Shown: positions 7,128 through 14,909 of the stretch, one piece after another | Position numbering within the stretch: the stretch's first letter is position 1 | How the letters are laid out: each line of letters begins with the position of its first letter | NCBI RefSeq assembly: GCF_016862895.1 | Contig: NZ_BONV01000028.1 | Location: forward strand, 62,001 to 126,000 | Reading direction: 5' to 3' | From: Planotetraspora kaengkrachanensis | Lineage (GTDB): Bacteria; Actinomycetota; Actinomycetes; Streptosporangiales; Streptosporangiaceae | Length of the DNA: 64,000 nt | Program-made: the position numbers and the translations under genes | The notes under the pieces: generated by a model | What the model was told of the DNA's origin: nothing | Database searches by the model: none | What the model saw: the letters and a program-made list of their open reading frames with translations, nothing else

Positions 7128-8792
7128 CTAGTCGCGGGTCAGCTTGCGGTAGGTGACCCGGTGCGGCCGTGCGGCGTCGGCGCCCAGTCGCTCGATCTTG
7201 TTCTTCTCGTAGTCCGCGAAGTTCCCCTCGAACCAGAACCAGTTCGAGCCCTCCTCCCACGCCAGGATGTGCGTGGCGATGCGGTCGAGGAACCACCGGT
7301 CGTGCGAGGTGATCACCGCGCAGCCCGGGAAGTCGAGCAGCGCGTTCTCCAGACTCGACAACGTCTCGGTGTCGAGGTCGTTGGTGGGCTCGTCGAGCAG
7401 GAGGACGTTGCCGCCCTGCTTGAGCGTCAGCGCGAGGTTGAGCCGGTTGCGCTCGCCGCCCGACAGGACACCCGAGGGCTTCTGCTGGTCGGGGCCCTTG
7501 AAGCCGAATGCGGCGACGTACGCCCGCGACGGCATCTCCACGTTGCCGACCTTGATGTGGTCGAGCCCGTCGGAGACGACCTCCCAGACGTTCTTCTTCG
7601 GGTCCATGCCCTCGCGGCTCTGGTCGGCGTAGGAGATCTTCACGGTCTCGCCGACCGTGATCCCTCCGGCGTCCGGTGTCTCCACACCCATGATCATGCG
7701 GAACAGCGTGGTCTTGCCGACGCCGTTCGGTCCGATGACGCCGACGATGCCGTTGCGGGGCAGGTCGAAGGAGAGGCTGTCCATGAGCACCCGGTCCTCG
7801 AAGCCCTTGGTGAGCTTCTCCGCCCGGATGACCGTCGTGCCCAGACGCGGGCCCGGCGGGATCTGGATCTCTTCGAAGTCGAGCTTGCGGTACTTGTCCG
7901 CCTCGGCCGCCATCTCCTCGTAGCGCTGGAGACGGGCCCGGCTCTTGGTCTGGCGGGCCCGGGCGTTGGAGCGGACCCACTCCAGCTCCTCTTCCAGGCG
8001 CTTCTTGCGCTTGGCGTCCTTTTGGCCCTCGATCCTCAGACGGGCGGCCTTGGCCTCGAGGTAGGTGGAGTAGTTGCCCTCATAGGGGAAGCACCGGCCG
8101 CGGTCGAGCTCCAGGATCCAGTTCGCGACGTTGTCCAGGAAGTACCGGTCGTGGGTGACGGCCAGGACGGTCCCGGGATACTTCTCCAGGTGCTGCTCGA
8201 GCCACTGGACGCTCTCGGCGTCGAGATGGTTGGTGGGCTCGTCGAGCAGCAGCAGGTCGGGCTGCTCAAGCAGTAACTTGCACAGGGCCACCCGGCGGCG
8301 CTCGCCACCGGAAAGCTGGGTCACGTCGGCGTCGGGCGGCGGGCAGCGCAGCGCGTCCATCGCCTGCTCGAGCTGGCTCTCCAGATCCCACGCGTTCCGG
8401 TGGTCCAGCGCGTCCTGCAGCTTGCCCATCTCGTCGAGGAGCTCGTCGCTGTAGTCGGTGGCCATCTGCTCGGCGATCTCATTGAACCTGTCGAGCATCG
8501 CCTTCGTCTCGGCGACGCCTTCCTCGACATTGCCCAGGACCGTCTTCGCCTCGTTGAGCGGCGGCTCCTGCTGCAACATGCCCACCGTGAAACCGGGCAT
8601 CAGCCGGGCGTCACCGTTGGACGGCTGCTCCAGGCCCGCCATCATCTTCAGGAGCGTGGACTTGCCCGTGCCGTTCGGGCCCAGAACGCCGATCTTGGCT
8701 CCCGGCAGGAACGACAACGTGACGTCGTCAAGAACCACCTTGTCGCCGTGCGCCTTGCGCACGCGCTGCAACGTGTAGATGTACTCCGGCAT
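7128..8792 (-). CDS. ettA: Energy-dependent translational throttle protein EttA (ABC-F)
   Basis: 554 residues with two ABC cassettes and no membrane part. Cassette 1 has Walker A GPNGTGKS (38-45), signature LSGGERRRVALCKLLL and Walker B LLLLDEPTNHLD. A charged linker (GQKDAKRKKRLEEELEWVRSNARARQTKSRARLQ) corresponds to the P-site tRNA interaction motif. Cassette 2 has GPNGVGKTT, LSGGERNRLNLAL and LLLDEPTNDLD. EttA binds the ribosomal E site and gates entry into elongation according to ATP/ADP. It starts 10 bases after the diguanylate cyclase gene and probably shares its transcript. Confidence 0.96.
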   Translation of the reverse strand: MPEYIYTLQRVRKAHGDKVVLDDVTLSFLPGAKIGVLGPNGTGKSTLLKMMAGLEQPSNGDARLMPGFTVGMLQQEPPLNEAKTVLGNVEEGVAETKAMLDRFNEIAEQMATDYSDELLDEMGKLQDALDHRNAWDLESQLEQAMDALRCPPPDADVTQLSGGERRRVALCKLLLEQPDLLLLDEPTNHLDAESVQWLEQHLEKYPGTVLAVTHDRYFLDNVANWILELDRGRCFPYEGNYSTYLEAKAARLRIEGQKDAKRKKRLEEELEWVRSNARARQTKSRARLQRYEEMAAEADKYRKLDFEEIQIPPGPRLGTTVIRAEKLTKGFEDRVLMDSLSFDLPRNGIVGVIGPNGVGKTTLFRMIMGVETPDAGGITVGETVKISYADQSREGMDPKKNVWEVVSDGLDHIKVGNVEMPSRAYVAAFGFKGPDQQKPSGVLSGGERNRLNLALTLKQGGNVLLLDEPTNDLDTETLSSLENALLDFPGCAVITSHDRWFLDRIATHILAWEEGSNWFWFEGNFADYEKNKIERLGADAARPHRVTYRKLTRD

Positions 8793-8802
8793 GCCCCTAA
8801 GA

Positions 8803-10104
8803 CTAGGGGATCGCGCCGGTGGTGCCGTCCGCTCTGCGCTGACGCGGGGGTGCCGGGGTCGCAGGAAGGCAGATCCGGTCGCGGCCCAGCGCCTTGGCCC
8901 GGTAGAGCGCGAGGTCGGCGGCAGCGAGCAGCTCGATCAGATCCTCGCCGTGGGTGTTCATGATGGCGACGCCGGCGGAGACGGTGACCGACACCATGAC
9001 ATGGTCGGCGGCCACGGCCATCCGGCCCACCCGGGTCCGGAGACGTTCGGCGATCCTGCGGGCCTCGGTGAGGTCGGCGCGCGGCAGCAGGACCACGAAC
9101 TCCTCGCCGCCGAACCTGCCGACGACGTCGTACTCGCGCAGCTGGCTCCGCAGGGTGGCGGCGACCTCGATCAGCACCTGGTCGCCGACCAGGTGCCCGT
9201 GAGTGTCGTTCACCCGCTTGAAGTGGTCGATGTCGATGATGATCACGGCGAGCGTCTCGCCGGTCCGCTGCGCCCGGACGATCTCCGTGTCCGCTTCCAG
9301 CTGCCACGCCGCCGCGTTGAGCAATCCGGTCTTCGGGTCCGTACGGGCGGCCGCCTGGAGTTGCGCGTGCAACAGGCTGCGCTGGAGAAGCACGACGGGC
9401 GGGAGCACCAGGAGCAACAGCCACAGGTTGAGCCCGCAGACGACGGCGACCAGCACTCCGAGGCACAACTCCACAGCGTCGAGCATGAGCCGCTCCCGAT
9501 CCCACAGGACCGAGCTCCAGCGGCCCTTGGGGTCGGCGGTGTGCGCGGCGACCGCGATCAGCGCCGTGTTGAGCACGGTGAACAGGATCGCGCAGGCGAC
9601 GGCGACCGCGATCGGCCCGACGCCGCCGCTGCTCAGCAGGACCGGATCGCCTATCCAGCCGTGGAAGGCCGCCGACGCCGCGCACGCGGCGAGGCCGATG
9701 GCCGCTGCGCTGAACACCCGCCGGTACAGGACCGTCGCCCGTACCCGGGCCTGCAGCAGGAACTGCAGGGGAATCGGAGCGAGCAGGGCGTAAAGCGGGG
9801 GCAGCAGGAGGGCCGCCGGAAGCCACCAGGCCGACAGCAGGTCGCGGGAGACCCCGGCCGGCATGCCCAGCCGCCTCGTCGCCTCGATGCAGACCACGCC
9901 GCAGAACGTCAGCGCCGCGAACGTCAGGAGATCATGGACGTGCAGGTCGGTCCGCGCCGCGATGACGCAGATGGCGACCAGGTCGAGGGCGATGATCCCG
10001 CAGAGATAGGTCTTGAGCGGGCGCGGCAGGGCGAGCAGGGGCCACCGGCCCCGCGAGAGGATCGCTTCTCGCGGCTTGGCCGAGGTATGACTGGGCCCCG
10101 TCAT
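8803..10104 (-). CDS. Membrane diguanylate cyclase (GGDEF domain)
   Basis: 433 residues from ATG 10104, chosen after a G-rich Shine-Dalgarno-like run; a longer open frame to 10434 has no coding character. The N-terminal ~245 residues hold about 8 hydrophobic helices (for example LPRPLKTYLCGIIALDLVAI and LWLLLLVLPPVVLL), an uncharacterised membrane sensor. The C-terminal GGDEF domain carries the active motif RFGGEEFVVLLPR and, five residues before it, REYD, matching the inhibitory I-site RxxD. It should therefore make c-di-GMP and be feedback inhibited. In filamentous actinomycetes c-di-GMP controls development through BldD. It precedes ettA by 10 bases. Confidence 0.93.
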   Translation of the reverse strand: MTGPSHTSAKPREAILSRGRWPLLALPRPLKTYLCGIIALDLVAICVIAARTDLHVHDLLTFAALTFCGVVCIEATRRLGMPAGVSRDLLSAWWLPAALLLPPLYALLAPIPLQFLLQARVRATVLYRRVFSAAAIGLAACAASAAFHGWIGDPVLLSSGGVGPIAVAVACAILFTVLNTALIAVAAHTADPKGRWSSVLWDRERLMLDAVELCLGVLVAVVCGLNLWLLLLVLPPVVLLQRSLLHAQLQAAARTDPKTGLLNAAAWQLEADTEIVRAQRTGETLAVIIIDIDHFKRVNDTHGHLVGDQVLIEVAATLRSQLREYDVVGRFGGEEFVVLLPRADLTEARRIAERLRTRVGRMAVAADHVMVSVTVSAGVAIMNTHGEDLIELLAAADLALYRAKALGRDRICLPATPAPPRQRRADGTTGAIP

Positions 10105-10458
10105 CCCGCCCCCCCAACGCAACCAAAACGGCGTCTCACGATGTGTAACACAATAGTTGCGGAGTGTGCGGCGCGCGACGGGAACCGCTACCTTGGCACG
10201 GTGGCTATCTGCATCTGATGGCCTAGGGGTGGGTCTGCGGCGATTTGCCTGGAGACTCGTCTGGTGGAATCCGCTCCATCCGGAGCGGGCGGTTGGGAAA
10301 GGAGCAGCCATGGTGCGGGGTGTGACCTGGACCTGAGTTGGTGCTCTTGCAGCGACACGGAAAGTCGCCATCGGCCGATCCCCGGAAGCTCCCCCGCGGC
10401 GGGCACCGGCCGCGCACGGCCGATGCCCCTCCACAGTGTCGGAAGTCCGGACACCCGG
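10105..10458. other. 354-base gap with hairpins and a 9-codon frame
   Basis: Between ssb and the diguanylate cyclase, both leftward, lies an unusually long gap. On the + strand it holds a perfect 7-bp hairpin CCGCTCC-atcc-GGAGCGG (around 10272-10289), then an AAGGAG site 6 bases before ATG 10310, which opens a frame of only 8 codons before TGA. Further GC-rich inverted repeats lie around 10370-10430. No known riboswitch consensus (including c-di-GMP I/II and 6C) could be matched by eye. Confidence 0.4.
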
Positions 10459-11151
10459 CTACGCCGCCCGGGTGCCCGTGAGCCAGGAATCAGCTCGCCC
10501 GTCGTCCCCTTCCTGCTCAAGGCTCTCCTCGACCTCGCCGGTCTCAGAGCGTCCGGAGCCGGCCCCTCTGCCTCCTTCGACCCCGGCCCCTCCGCCCTCC
10601 AGAGCCCGCAGCCCCTCCGAGAAGCCCTCCCCCTGCGTCCCTGACGTGGTCTCCCCCAGTGCGGTCGCTCCGGCCACAGCGGCCCCCGCCGGGGCGGCCT
10701 CGGGCACGGTCGCCCCGGGCGCGGTCAGCTCCCACTCCCTGGTGGCGTCCTCCATGGCCTGCCGGTCGTCGCCGGCGACGCCGACGTAGGAGCGCGCGGG
10801 CTTCTCGAACGTGGCGATGCCCCATTTCAGGTCGTGACCGACCGAGACGGCCTCCACCTCGGCCCAGAACCGGCTCTCCCCCTCCCGCTCGAACTGCTTG
10901 ATCCGCAGCCTGCCGTACACGACGACCGGCTGCCCCTTGGTGACCGACTGATGGACGTTGTCGGCCAGTCCCCGGTAGCAGCGAACCGTGTAATAGGTGG
11001 TGTCCCTGGTCTGCCAGGTGTTGGTCTGCTGGTCGAGGACCCGCCTGTTGACGGCCATCCGCATCGAGGTGACGCGGCTGCCGTCCTTGAACTGGTACTG
11101 CCGTGGATCGTCGGTGACGTTCCCGCTCAGCGTGACGTAGATGTCGCTCAT
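10459..11151 (-). CDS. ssb: Single-stranded DNA-binding protein, second type without acidic tip
   Basis: 230 residues from ATG 11151 (MSDIYVTLSGNVTDD), preceded by GGGGAAGG about 8 bases upstream. Residues 1-110 are an OB fold with SSB features (GNVTDDPRQYQFKDGS, FWAEVEAVSVGHDLKWG). The remaining ~110 residues are Ala/Gly/Glu-rich and disordered, and the protein ends ADSWLTGTRAA instead of the DDDIPF tip that recruits repair and replication proteins. Actinomycetes usually carry a second SSB besides the essential one; this looks like it. It is divergent from the sigma factor. Confidence 0.9.
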   Translation of the reverse strand: MSDIYVTLSGNVTDDPRQYQFKDGSRVTSMRMAVNRRVLDQQTNTWQTRDTTYYTVRCYRGLADNVHQSVTKGQPVVVYGRLRIKQFEREGESRFWAEVEAVSVGHDLKWGIATFEKPARSYVGVAGDDRQAMEDATREWELTAPGATVPEAAPAGAAVAGATALGETTSGTQGEGFSEGLRALEGGGAGVEGGRGAGSGRSETGEVEESLEQEGDDGRADSWLTGTRAA

Positions 11152-11353
11152 GACGCGCCTTCCCCGGGCCCGGGCACTCGCCGGACTCCGATGACACAGT
11201 GGCCCGCCGGTCGTGATCTCCACGTTTCCGAACGTCGTTCTGGGGATTTCGAGCAGGCTGTGGACGGCCGTGAACCCGAAAGAGCAGGAGTGGCAAGACA
11301 TCGTTGTCCCCCATAGCCCACGAAAGGCCGCGTTTCATGCAACGGTGCCAGCG

Positions 11354-11935
11354 ATGACTGCTCAAACCGCAGCCCTACCACGGGACTCCGACCTGATCGC
11401 CGACTCGCGGACCGAGCCCGAGGCCTTCGCGGTCCTGTTCGACCGCTACGCCGGCATGCTCTACCGCTACGTGTCCCGGCGCGTGGGCCCGGAGATCGCC
11501 GAGGACCTCGTCGGGGAGACGTTCCTCGCGGCCTTCGCCGGCAGGTCGGGTTACGACCTGTCGTACGCCGACGCCCGCCCATGGCTGTTCGGCATCGTCA
11601 CCAACCTCATCTCCCGGCATCGCCGGACGGAGGCCGCGCACTACCGGGCCCTGCAGCGCAGCCCGATCGAGGACGTCGCCCACAGCGACGACGACCGGAT
11701 CGCCGCCGGGGTGACCGCACGGGCGGCCCGCCCGCTGCTCGCCCGCGCCCTCGCCGGTCTCGCCCCCAAGGATCGCAACGTCCTTTTACTGGTCGCCTGG
11801 AGCGACCTGTCGTACGAGGAGGTCGCCCAGGCGCTGGGCGTGCCGATCGGCACTGTGCGGTCCCGGCTCAACCGGGCCAGGCGGAAGGTCCGCTCGGTGC
11901 TCGGTGACAGCAACCCGATGCGCGAGGAGAACTGA
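11354..11935 (+). CDS. ECF-type RNA polymerase sigma factor
   Basis: 193 residues from ATG 11354 (MTAQTAALPRDSDL). Region 2 is FAVLFDRYAGMLYRYVSRRVGPEIAEDLVGETFLAAFAGRSGYD followed by ARPWLFGIVTNLISRHRR; region 4 is LAPKDRNVLLLVAWSDLSYEEVAQALGVPIGTVRSRLNRARRKVR. Regions 1.1 and 3 are absent, as in ECF factors. Its TGA is followed by a single base and then the ATG of the LCP-family protein, so the pair is an operon. The downstream protein has a short cytosolic part and one TM helix, the layout of an anti-sigma factor, so it may control this sigma factor. Confidence 0.93.
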   Translation: MTAQTAALPRDSDLIADSRTEPEAFAVLFDRYAGMLYRYVSRRVGPEIAEDLVGETFLAAFAGRSGYDLSYADARPWLFGIVTNLISRHRRTEAAHYRALQRSPIEDVAHSDDDRIAAGVTARAARPLLARALAGLAPKDRNVLLLVAWSDLSYEEVAQALGVPIGTVRSRLNRARRKVRSVLGDSNPMREEN

Positions 11936-11936
11936 C

Positions 11937-13001
11937 ATGGACGATCTGACAATGCTCCGCGACCTCGGGCGCACCCTGGAGCACGAACCCCCGCCGTCGC
12001 TCGTACGCCAACGGCAGCGACTGCTCGAAGGCGCCCGCCCGCGGCGCGGCGTCCCCCGCCTGATGCGCGGCTGGGGGTTGATCGGGCTCGCCGCCGTGGT
12101 CACTGCCGCCGCCATCGTCGTGCCGACGATGATCGTCCACCCCCGATCGGCGAAGACGCCCGTGACCGACCCCGCCGCCCGGCCGGTCGAGGAGCTCAAC
12201 CTGCTGGTCCTGGGCGTGGACAGGCGCATACCTGTGTCAGTCGTGGGGGGCCCCGACAAACTAGGCGCCAGAAGCGACACGATGATGCTCGTGCACATGC
12301 CCGCCGACCGGAAGAAGATCACGGTTGTCTCCATTCCGCGGGACACCATCATCCAGATCCCCGCCTGCAAGGACGCCAGTGGAACGAGCGTCCCCACCCA
12401 TCGCGGCATGGTGAACTCGGCGTTCACCGATGGCGGCGCCTCCTGTGCGGAGAAGACCGTCGAGTCCATCACGGGCATCCGGATCGATCATGTGGTGGAG
12501 GTGCAGTTCGACGGGTTGAAGAACATCGTGAACGCCCTCGGCGGAGTCGAGATCACGCTGCCGAAGGCCGTGAAGGACAAGGACGCAGGTCTCGACATGC
12601 CCGCCGGCAGGCATCTCGTGAAGGGCGATGAAGCGCTGGCCTATGTGCGCACCCGCCACTCACTGGGTAACGGATCAGATGTGAGCCGGATCGAGCGGCA
12701 GCAGCAGTTCCTGGCCTCGATGTTCAAGAAGGCCAGGTCGGTGCTGACCGATCCGGTCCGCCTCCTCGCCTTCCTTCGCGAGTCCAGCAAGACGATCAAG
12801 ACGACCCCCGCGCTCGACGTGCAGGGGATGGTGGGCGTAGCCCAGAGCCTGGCCGGGGTCACATCACGGGACTTCCGTTTCCTCACCGTTCCATGGCGTC
12901 CCTACCGGCTTGACCCCAACCGGATCGAGTTGAGGCAACCGGCGGCGGACAAGCTCTTCACCAGCCTGGGCGGCATCCCGCCGAAGAAGACCGGCAAATA
13001 G
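11937..13001 (+). CDS. LytR-CpsA-Psr (LCP) family protein with anti-sigma-like cytosolic head
   Basis: 354 residues. Residues 1-45 are cytosolic (MDDLTMLRDLGRTLEHEPPPS...), 46-67 form one TM helix, and the rest is extracellular. The LCP domain shows NLLVLGVDRR, RSDTMMLVHMPADRKKITVVSIPRDT, and HVVEVQFDGLKNIVNALGGVEI. LCP enzymes transfer glycopolymers from lipid carriers to peptidoglycan; catalytic Arg/Asp positions in RSDTMM and SIPRDT are kept. The cytosolic head resembles the first residues of membrane proteins that follow sigma factors in these organisms, and the gene starts one base after the sigma factor stop. A terminator follows at 13026. Confidence 0.9.
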   Translation: MDDLTMLRDLGRTLEHEPPPSLVRQRQRLLEGARPRRGVPRLMRGWGLIGLAAVVTAAAIVVPTMIVHPRSAKTPVTDPAARPVEELNLLVLGVDRRIPVSVVGGPDKLGARSDTMMLVHMPADRKKITVVSIPRDTIIQIPACKDASGTSVPTHRGMVNSAFTDGGASCAEKTVESITGIRIDHVVEVQFDGLKNIVNALGGVEITLPKAVKDKDAGLDMPAGRHLVKGDEALAYVRTRHSLGNGSDVSRIERQQQFLASMFKKARSVLTDPVRLLAFLRESSKTIKTTPALDVQGMVGVAQSLAGVTSRDFRFLTVPWRPYRLDPNRIELRQPAADKLFTSLGGIPPKKTGK

Positions 13002-13025
13002 GCCCGGACGGGCACTGAGGCAGAG

Positions 13026-13057
13026 GGCCCGCATCCCGACAGGGGCGGATGCGGGCC
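13026..13057 (+). terminator. Terminator after the sigma/LCP operon
   Basis: An 11-bp perfect stem GGCCCGCATCC (13026-13036) and GGATGCGGGCC (13047-13057) with a 10-base loop, followed by TTCC, lies 25 bases after the LCP stop codon. It precedes a repeat cluster. Confidence 0.85.
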
Positions 13058-13084
13058 TTCCGGCGTCGCGCCCGACCGACTCCA

Positions 13085-13223
13085 TGCATGATCAAGAAAG
13101 ACGTTTGCGCAGGTCGCGGGACATATCGCCGAACCTGTGCATGATCACGAACTGCGTTCGCGCTGGTCAGCGCCCGCGTCGCCGAACCCGTGCATGATCA
13201 CGGCGGGGGCGTGTGCATGATCA
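13085..13223. repeat. 53-bp periodic repeat array, cluster A (core TGCATGATCA)
   Basis: The decamer TGCATGATCA occurs at 13085, 13138, 13191 and 13214, that is at spacings of 53, 53 and 23 bases. Read on the minus strand, each core is followed by a unit with GGTTCGGCGA about 12 bases on and, in the complete unit, CGCGACCTG. The array fills the space between the convergent LCP and GTPase genes; the last core is 18 bases past the GTPase stop. Related arrays lie at 45036 and 46205. Confidence 0.85.
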
Positions 13224-13240
13224 CGGCGGGGAGGGGCGGG

Positions 13241-14872
13241 TCAGCGTTTGGCTTGGGTGATCGCGGCGAAGTACTCGTTGTAGCGCTGGAGTTCACGCTC
13301 GACCGGTTGGATGACCGTCTCCTCCGCGACCGTGGTGACCCGGCGGCGCATGTCGCGCTCGAGGCGATCCCGCTCGTTGCTCGCGCCCAGAATCACGAAG
13401 TTCCGGCTCGCCACGGCCGACAGGATGCCCAGGCCGAGGACGCTGACCAGCATCAGCCCCACCCAGGGCAGGGCTCCGACGTCGCCCAGCACGCTCACCG
13501 GCGGCCTGCCGGCGTTGAAGACGCCGTACGCCAGGATCGAGCCGACCCACGCGAGCCCCACCACGAAGAGGAAGACCAGGAGGTACTGCCAGATCTTCAG
13601 CAGCCACCACCAGCCGGGCACCCGGTCGAGTGGCGGCGCCACCTCGGACAGCTCGGCGGACAGCGCCTTGGGCAGTTGGACGGACCGACCGCGTGCCGCC
13701 TGGCGAACTCCGTTCTGCCACACGTCCGGCATCCCGGCCGTGAGGCCGTCCGCGAGGGCCTGGACGGCGTTGTCCACCTCGGCCGGCTGGGCGCTGACGG
13801 CGCTGCCCACGAGGCTGCGGATGTCGTCCTTCACGGCTCCGAGCTTGAGACTGCTCAGCGGGTCGCGCCGGAGCTTGCCTGCCCACCGCGCGTACGGCCA
13901 GCCGACCCAGTCGACCGAGCGCACGCCGTAGACGTTCTCCATGGCCTCGCCGAGGGCCGCGACACCGACGGCGTCGCACAAGGCGTCGGTCAGACCGGCC
14001 TTGCGGGCGCCGTCCACCGTGGGGTCGACGTGGAGCAGGTCGGGCACGTTCTTGGCCAGGCGCGCCATGAGCCGGTCGAGGTCGGCCTCGAGCCGCTGGT
14101 AGGCCGCCCGCCGGGTGGACACCGACTCGGCGAGCACGGCCTTGAGCCCGTCGATGCCCTTGCCCGTCAGCGCGGACGTGGCGACGACCTGGGGATCGGT
14201 CACCCCTTCCCGCCTGAGCAGGTCCTCCAGATCGGCGACGCACTCGGCCTGCTCCTCGTGGCTCAACCGGTCGGCCTGATTGAGCACGAAGACCGTCACG
14301 GCGTCGTTCCCCGCGAGGTCGGTCACATACCGGCGGTGCACGGACGCGTCGGCGTACTTCTGCGGGTCGAGCACCCACACGACGAGGTCGGCGACCTGGA
14401 TCAGCCGGTTGGCCTCCGGGTCGGTGAGCGCCCGGATGGAGTCGTGGTCGGGCAGGTCGAGCAGGATGAGCCCGTGGAGCTGGCTCTCGCCCTTGTCGAG
14501 CGCGCTCGCCCGGGCGAACCGGTGCCGCCACTGGATCTGCAGCCAGTCGAGCAGGGGCCCCGCGCCCTCCAGGCCCCACACGCAGGCGTGGGTGCGGGCG
14601 GTGGTCGGCCTGCGCACCCCGATGGGCGAAAGCTCCAACCCGGAGATCGAGTTGAACAGGGACGACTTGCCGCTGCCCGTTCCCCCGGCGAGCGCCACCA
14701 CGGTGTGGTCGGGCGACAGCTTGAGCCGGTCGCCGGCCCGCAGGAGCAACTGGGCGGCCTCGGTGATGAGCGCGGGATCGATCCTGCCCTGGCCGAGCTC
14801 GACGATCTTGGAGAGTGCGGCGAGCCGAGTGCCCAGTCCGTGCCGCGTCTCGGCGGTGCTGACAGTGCTCAT
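13241..14872 (-). CDS. Dynamin-like GTPase B (YfjP-type) with C-terminal membrane helices
   Basis: 543 residues. The G domain shows G1 AGGTGSGKSS (62-71), G2-like RRPTTARTH, G3 LLDLPDHDS and G4 FVLNQADRL. After a helical middle there are two hydrophobic segments near 440-470 (WWLLKIWQYLLVFLFVVGLAWVGSILAYG) and 485-510 (VGLMLVSVLGLGILSAV), then a basic coiled helix RDRLERDMRRRVTTVAEE. This plan matches bacterial dynamin-like/YfjP GTPases that remodel or stabilise membranes; Streptomyces DynA/DynB act at sporulation septa. It follows the other GTPase gene after 37 bases. Confidence 0.87.
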   Translation of the reverse strand: MSTVSTAETRHGLGTRLAALSKIVELGQGRIDPALITEAAQLLLRAGDRLKLSPDHTVVALAGGTGSGKSSLFNSISGLELSPIGVRRPTTARTHACVWGLEGAGPLLDWLQIQWRHRFARASALDKGESQLHGLILLDLPDHDSIRALTDPEANRLIQVADLVVWVLDPQKYADASVHRRYVTDLAGNDAVTVFVLNQADRLSHEEQAECVADLEDLLRREGVTDPQVVATSALTGKGIDGLKAVLAESVSTRRAAYQRLEADLDRLMARLAKNVPDLLHVDPTVDGARKAGLTDALCDAVGVAALGEAMENVYGVRSVDWVGWPYARWAGKLRRDPLSSLKLGAVKDDIRSLVGSAVSAQPAEVDNAVQALADGLTAGMPDVWQNGVRQAARGRSVQLPKALSAELSEVAPPLDRVPGWWWLLKIWQYLLVFLFVVGLAWVGSILAYGVFNAGRPPVSVLGDVGALPWVGLMLVSVLGLGILSAVASRNFVILGASNERDRLERDMRRRVTTVAEETVIQPVERELQRYNEYFAAITQAKR

Positions 14873-14909
14873 CGATCTCCCACCGTGGTGCCGGGAAGCG
14901 TCGCCGGAG

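Noticed and set aside
10105-10458. c-di-GMP riboswitch before the diguanylate cyclase
   Set aside because: The conserved GEMM core and tetraloop-receptor sequences were not recognisable on either strand.
11228-11240. GAAC-GTC-GTTC palindrome as LexA box near ssb
   Set aside because: The spacer is 3 instead of 4 bases and the flanks do not match TCGAAC/GTTCGA.
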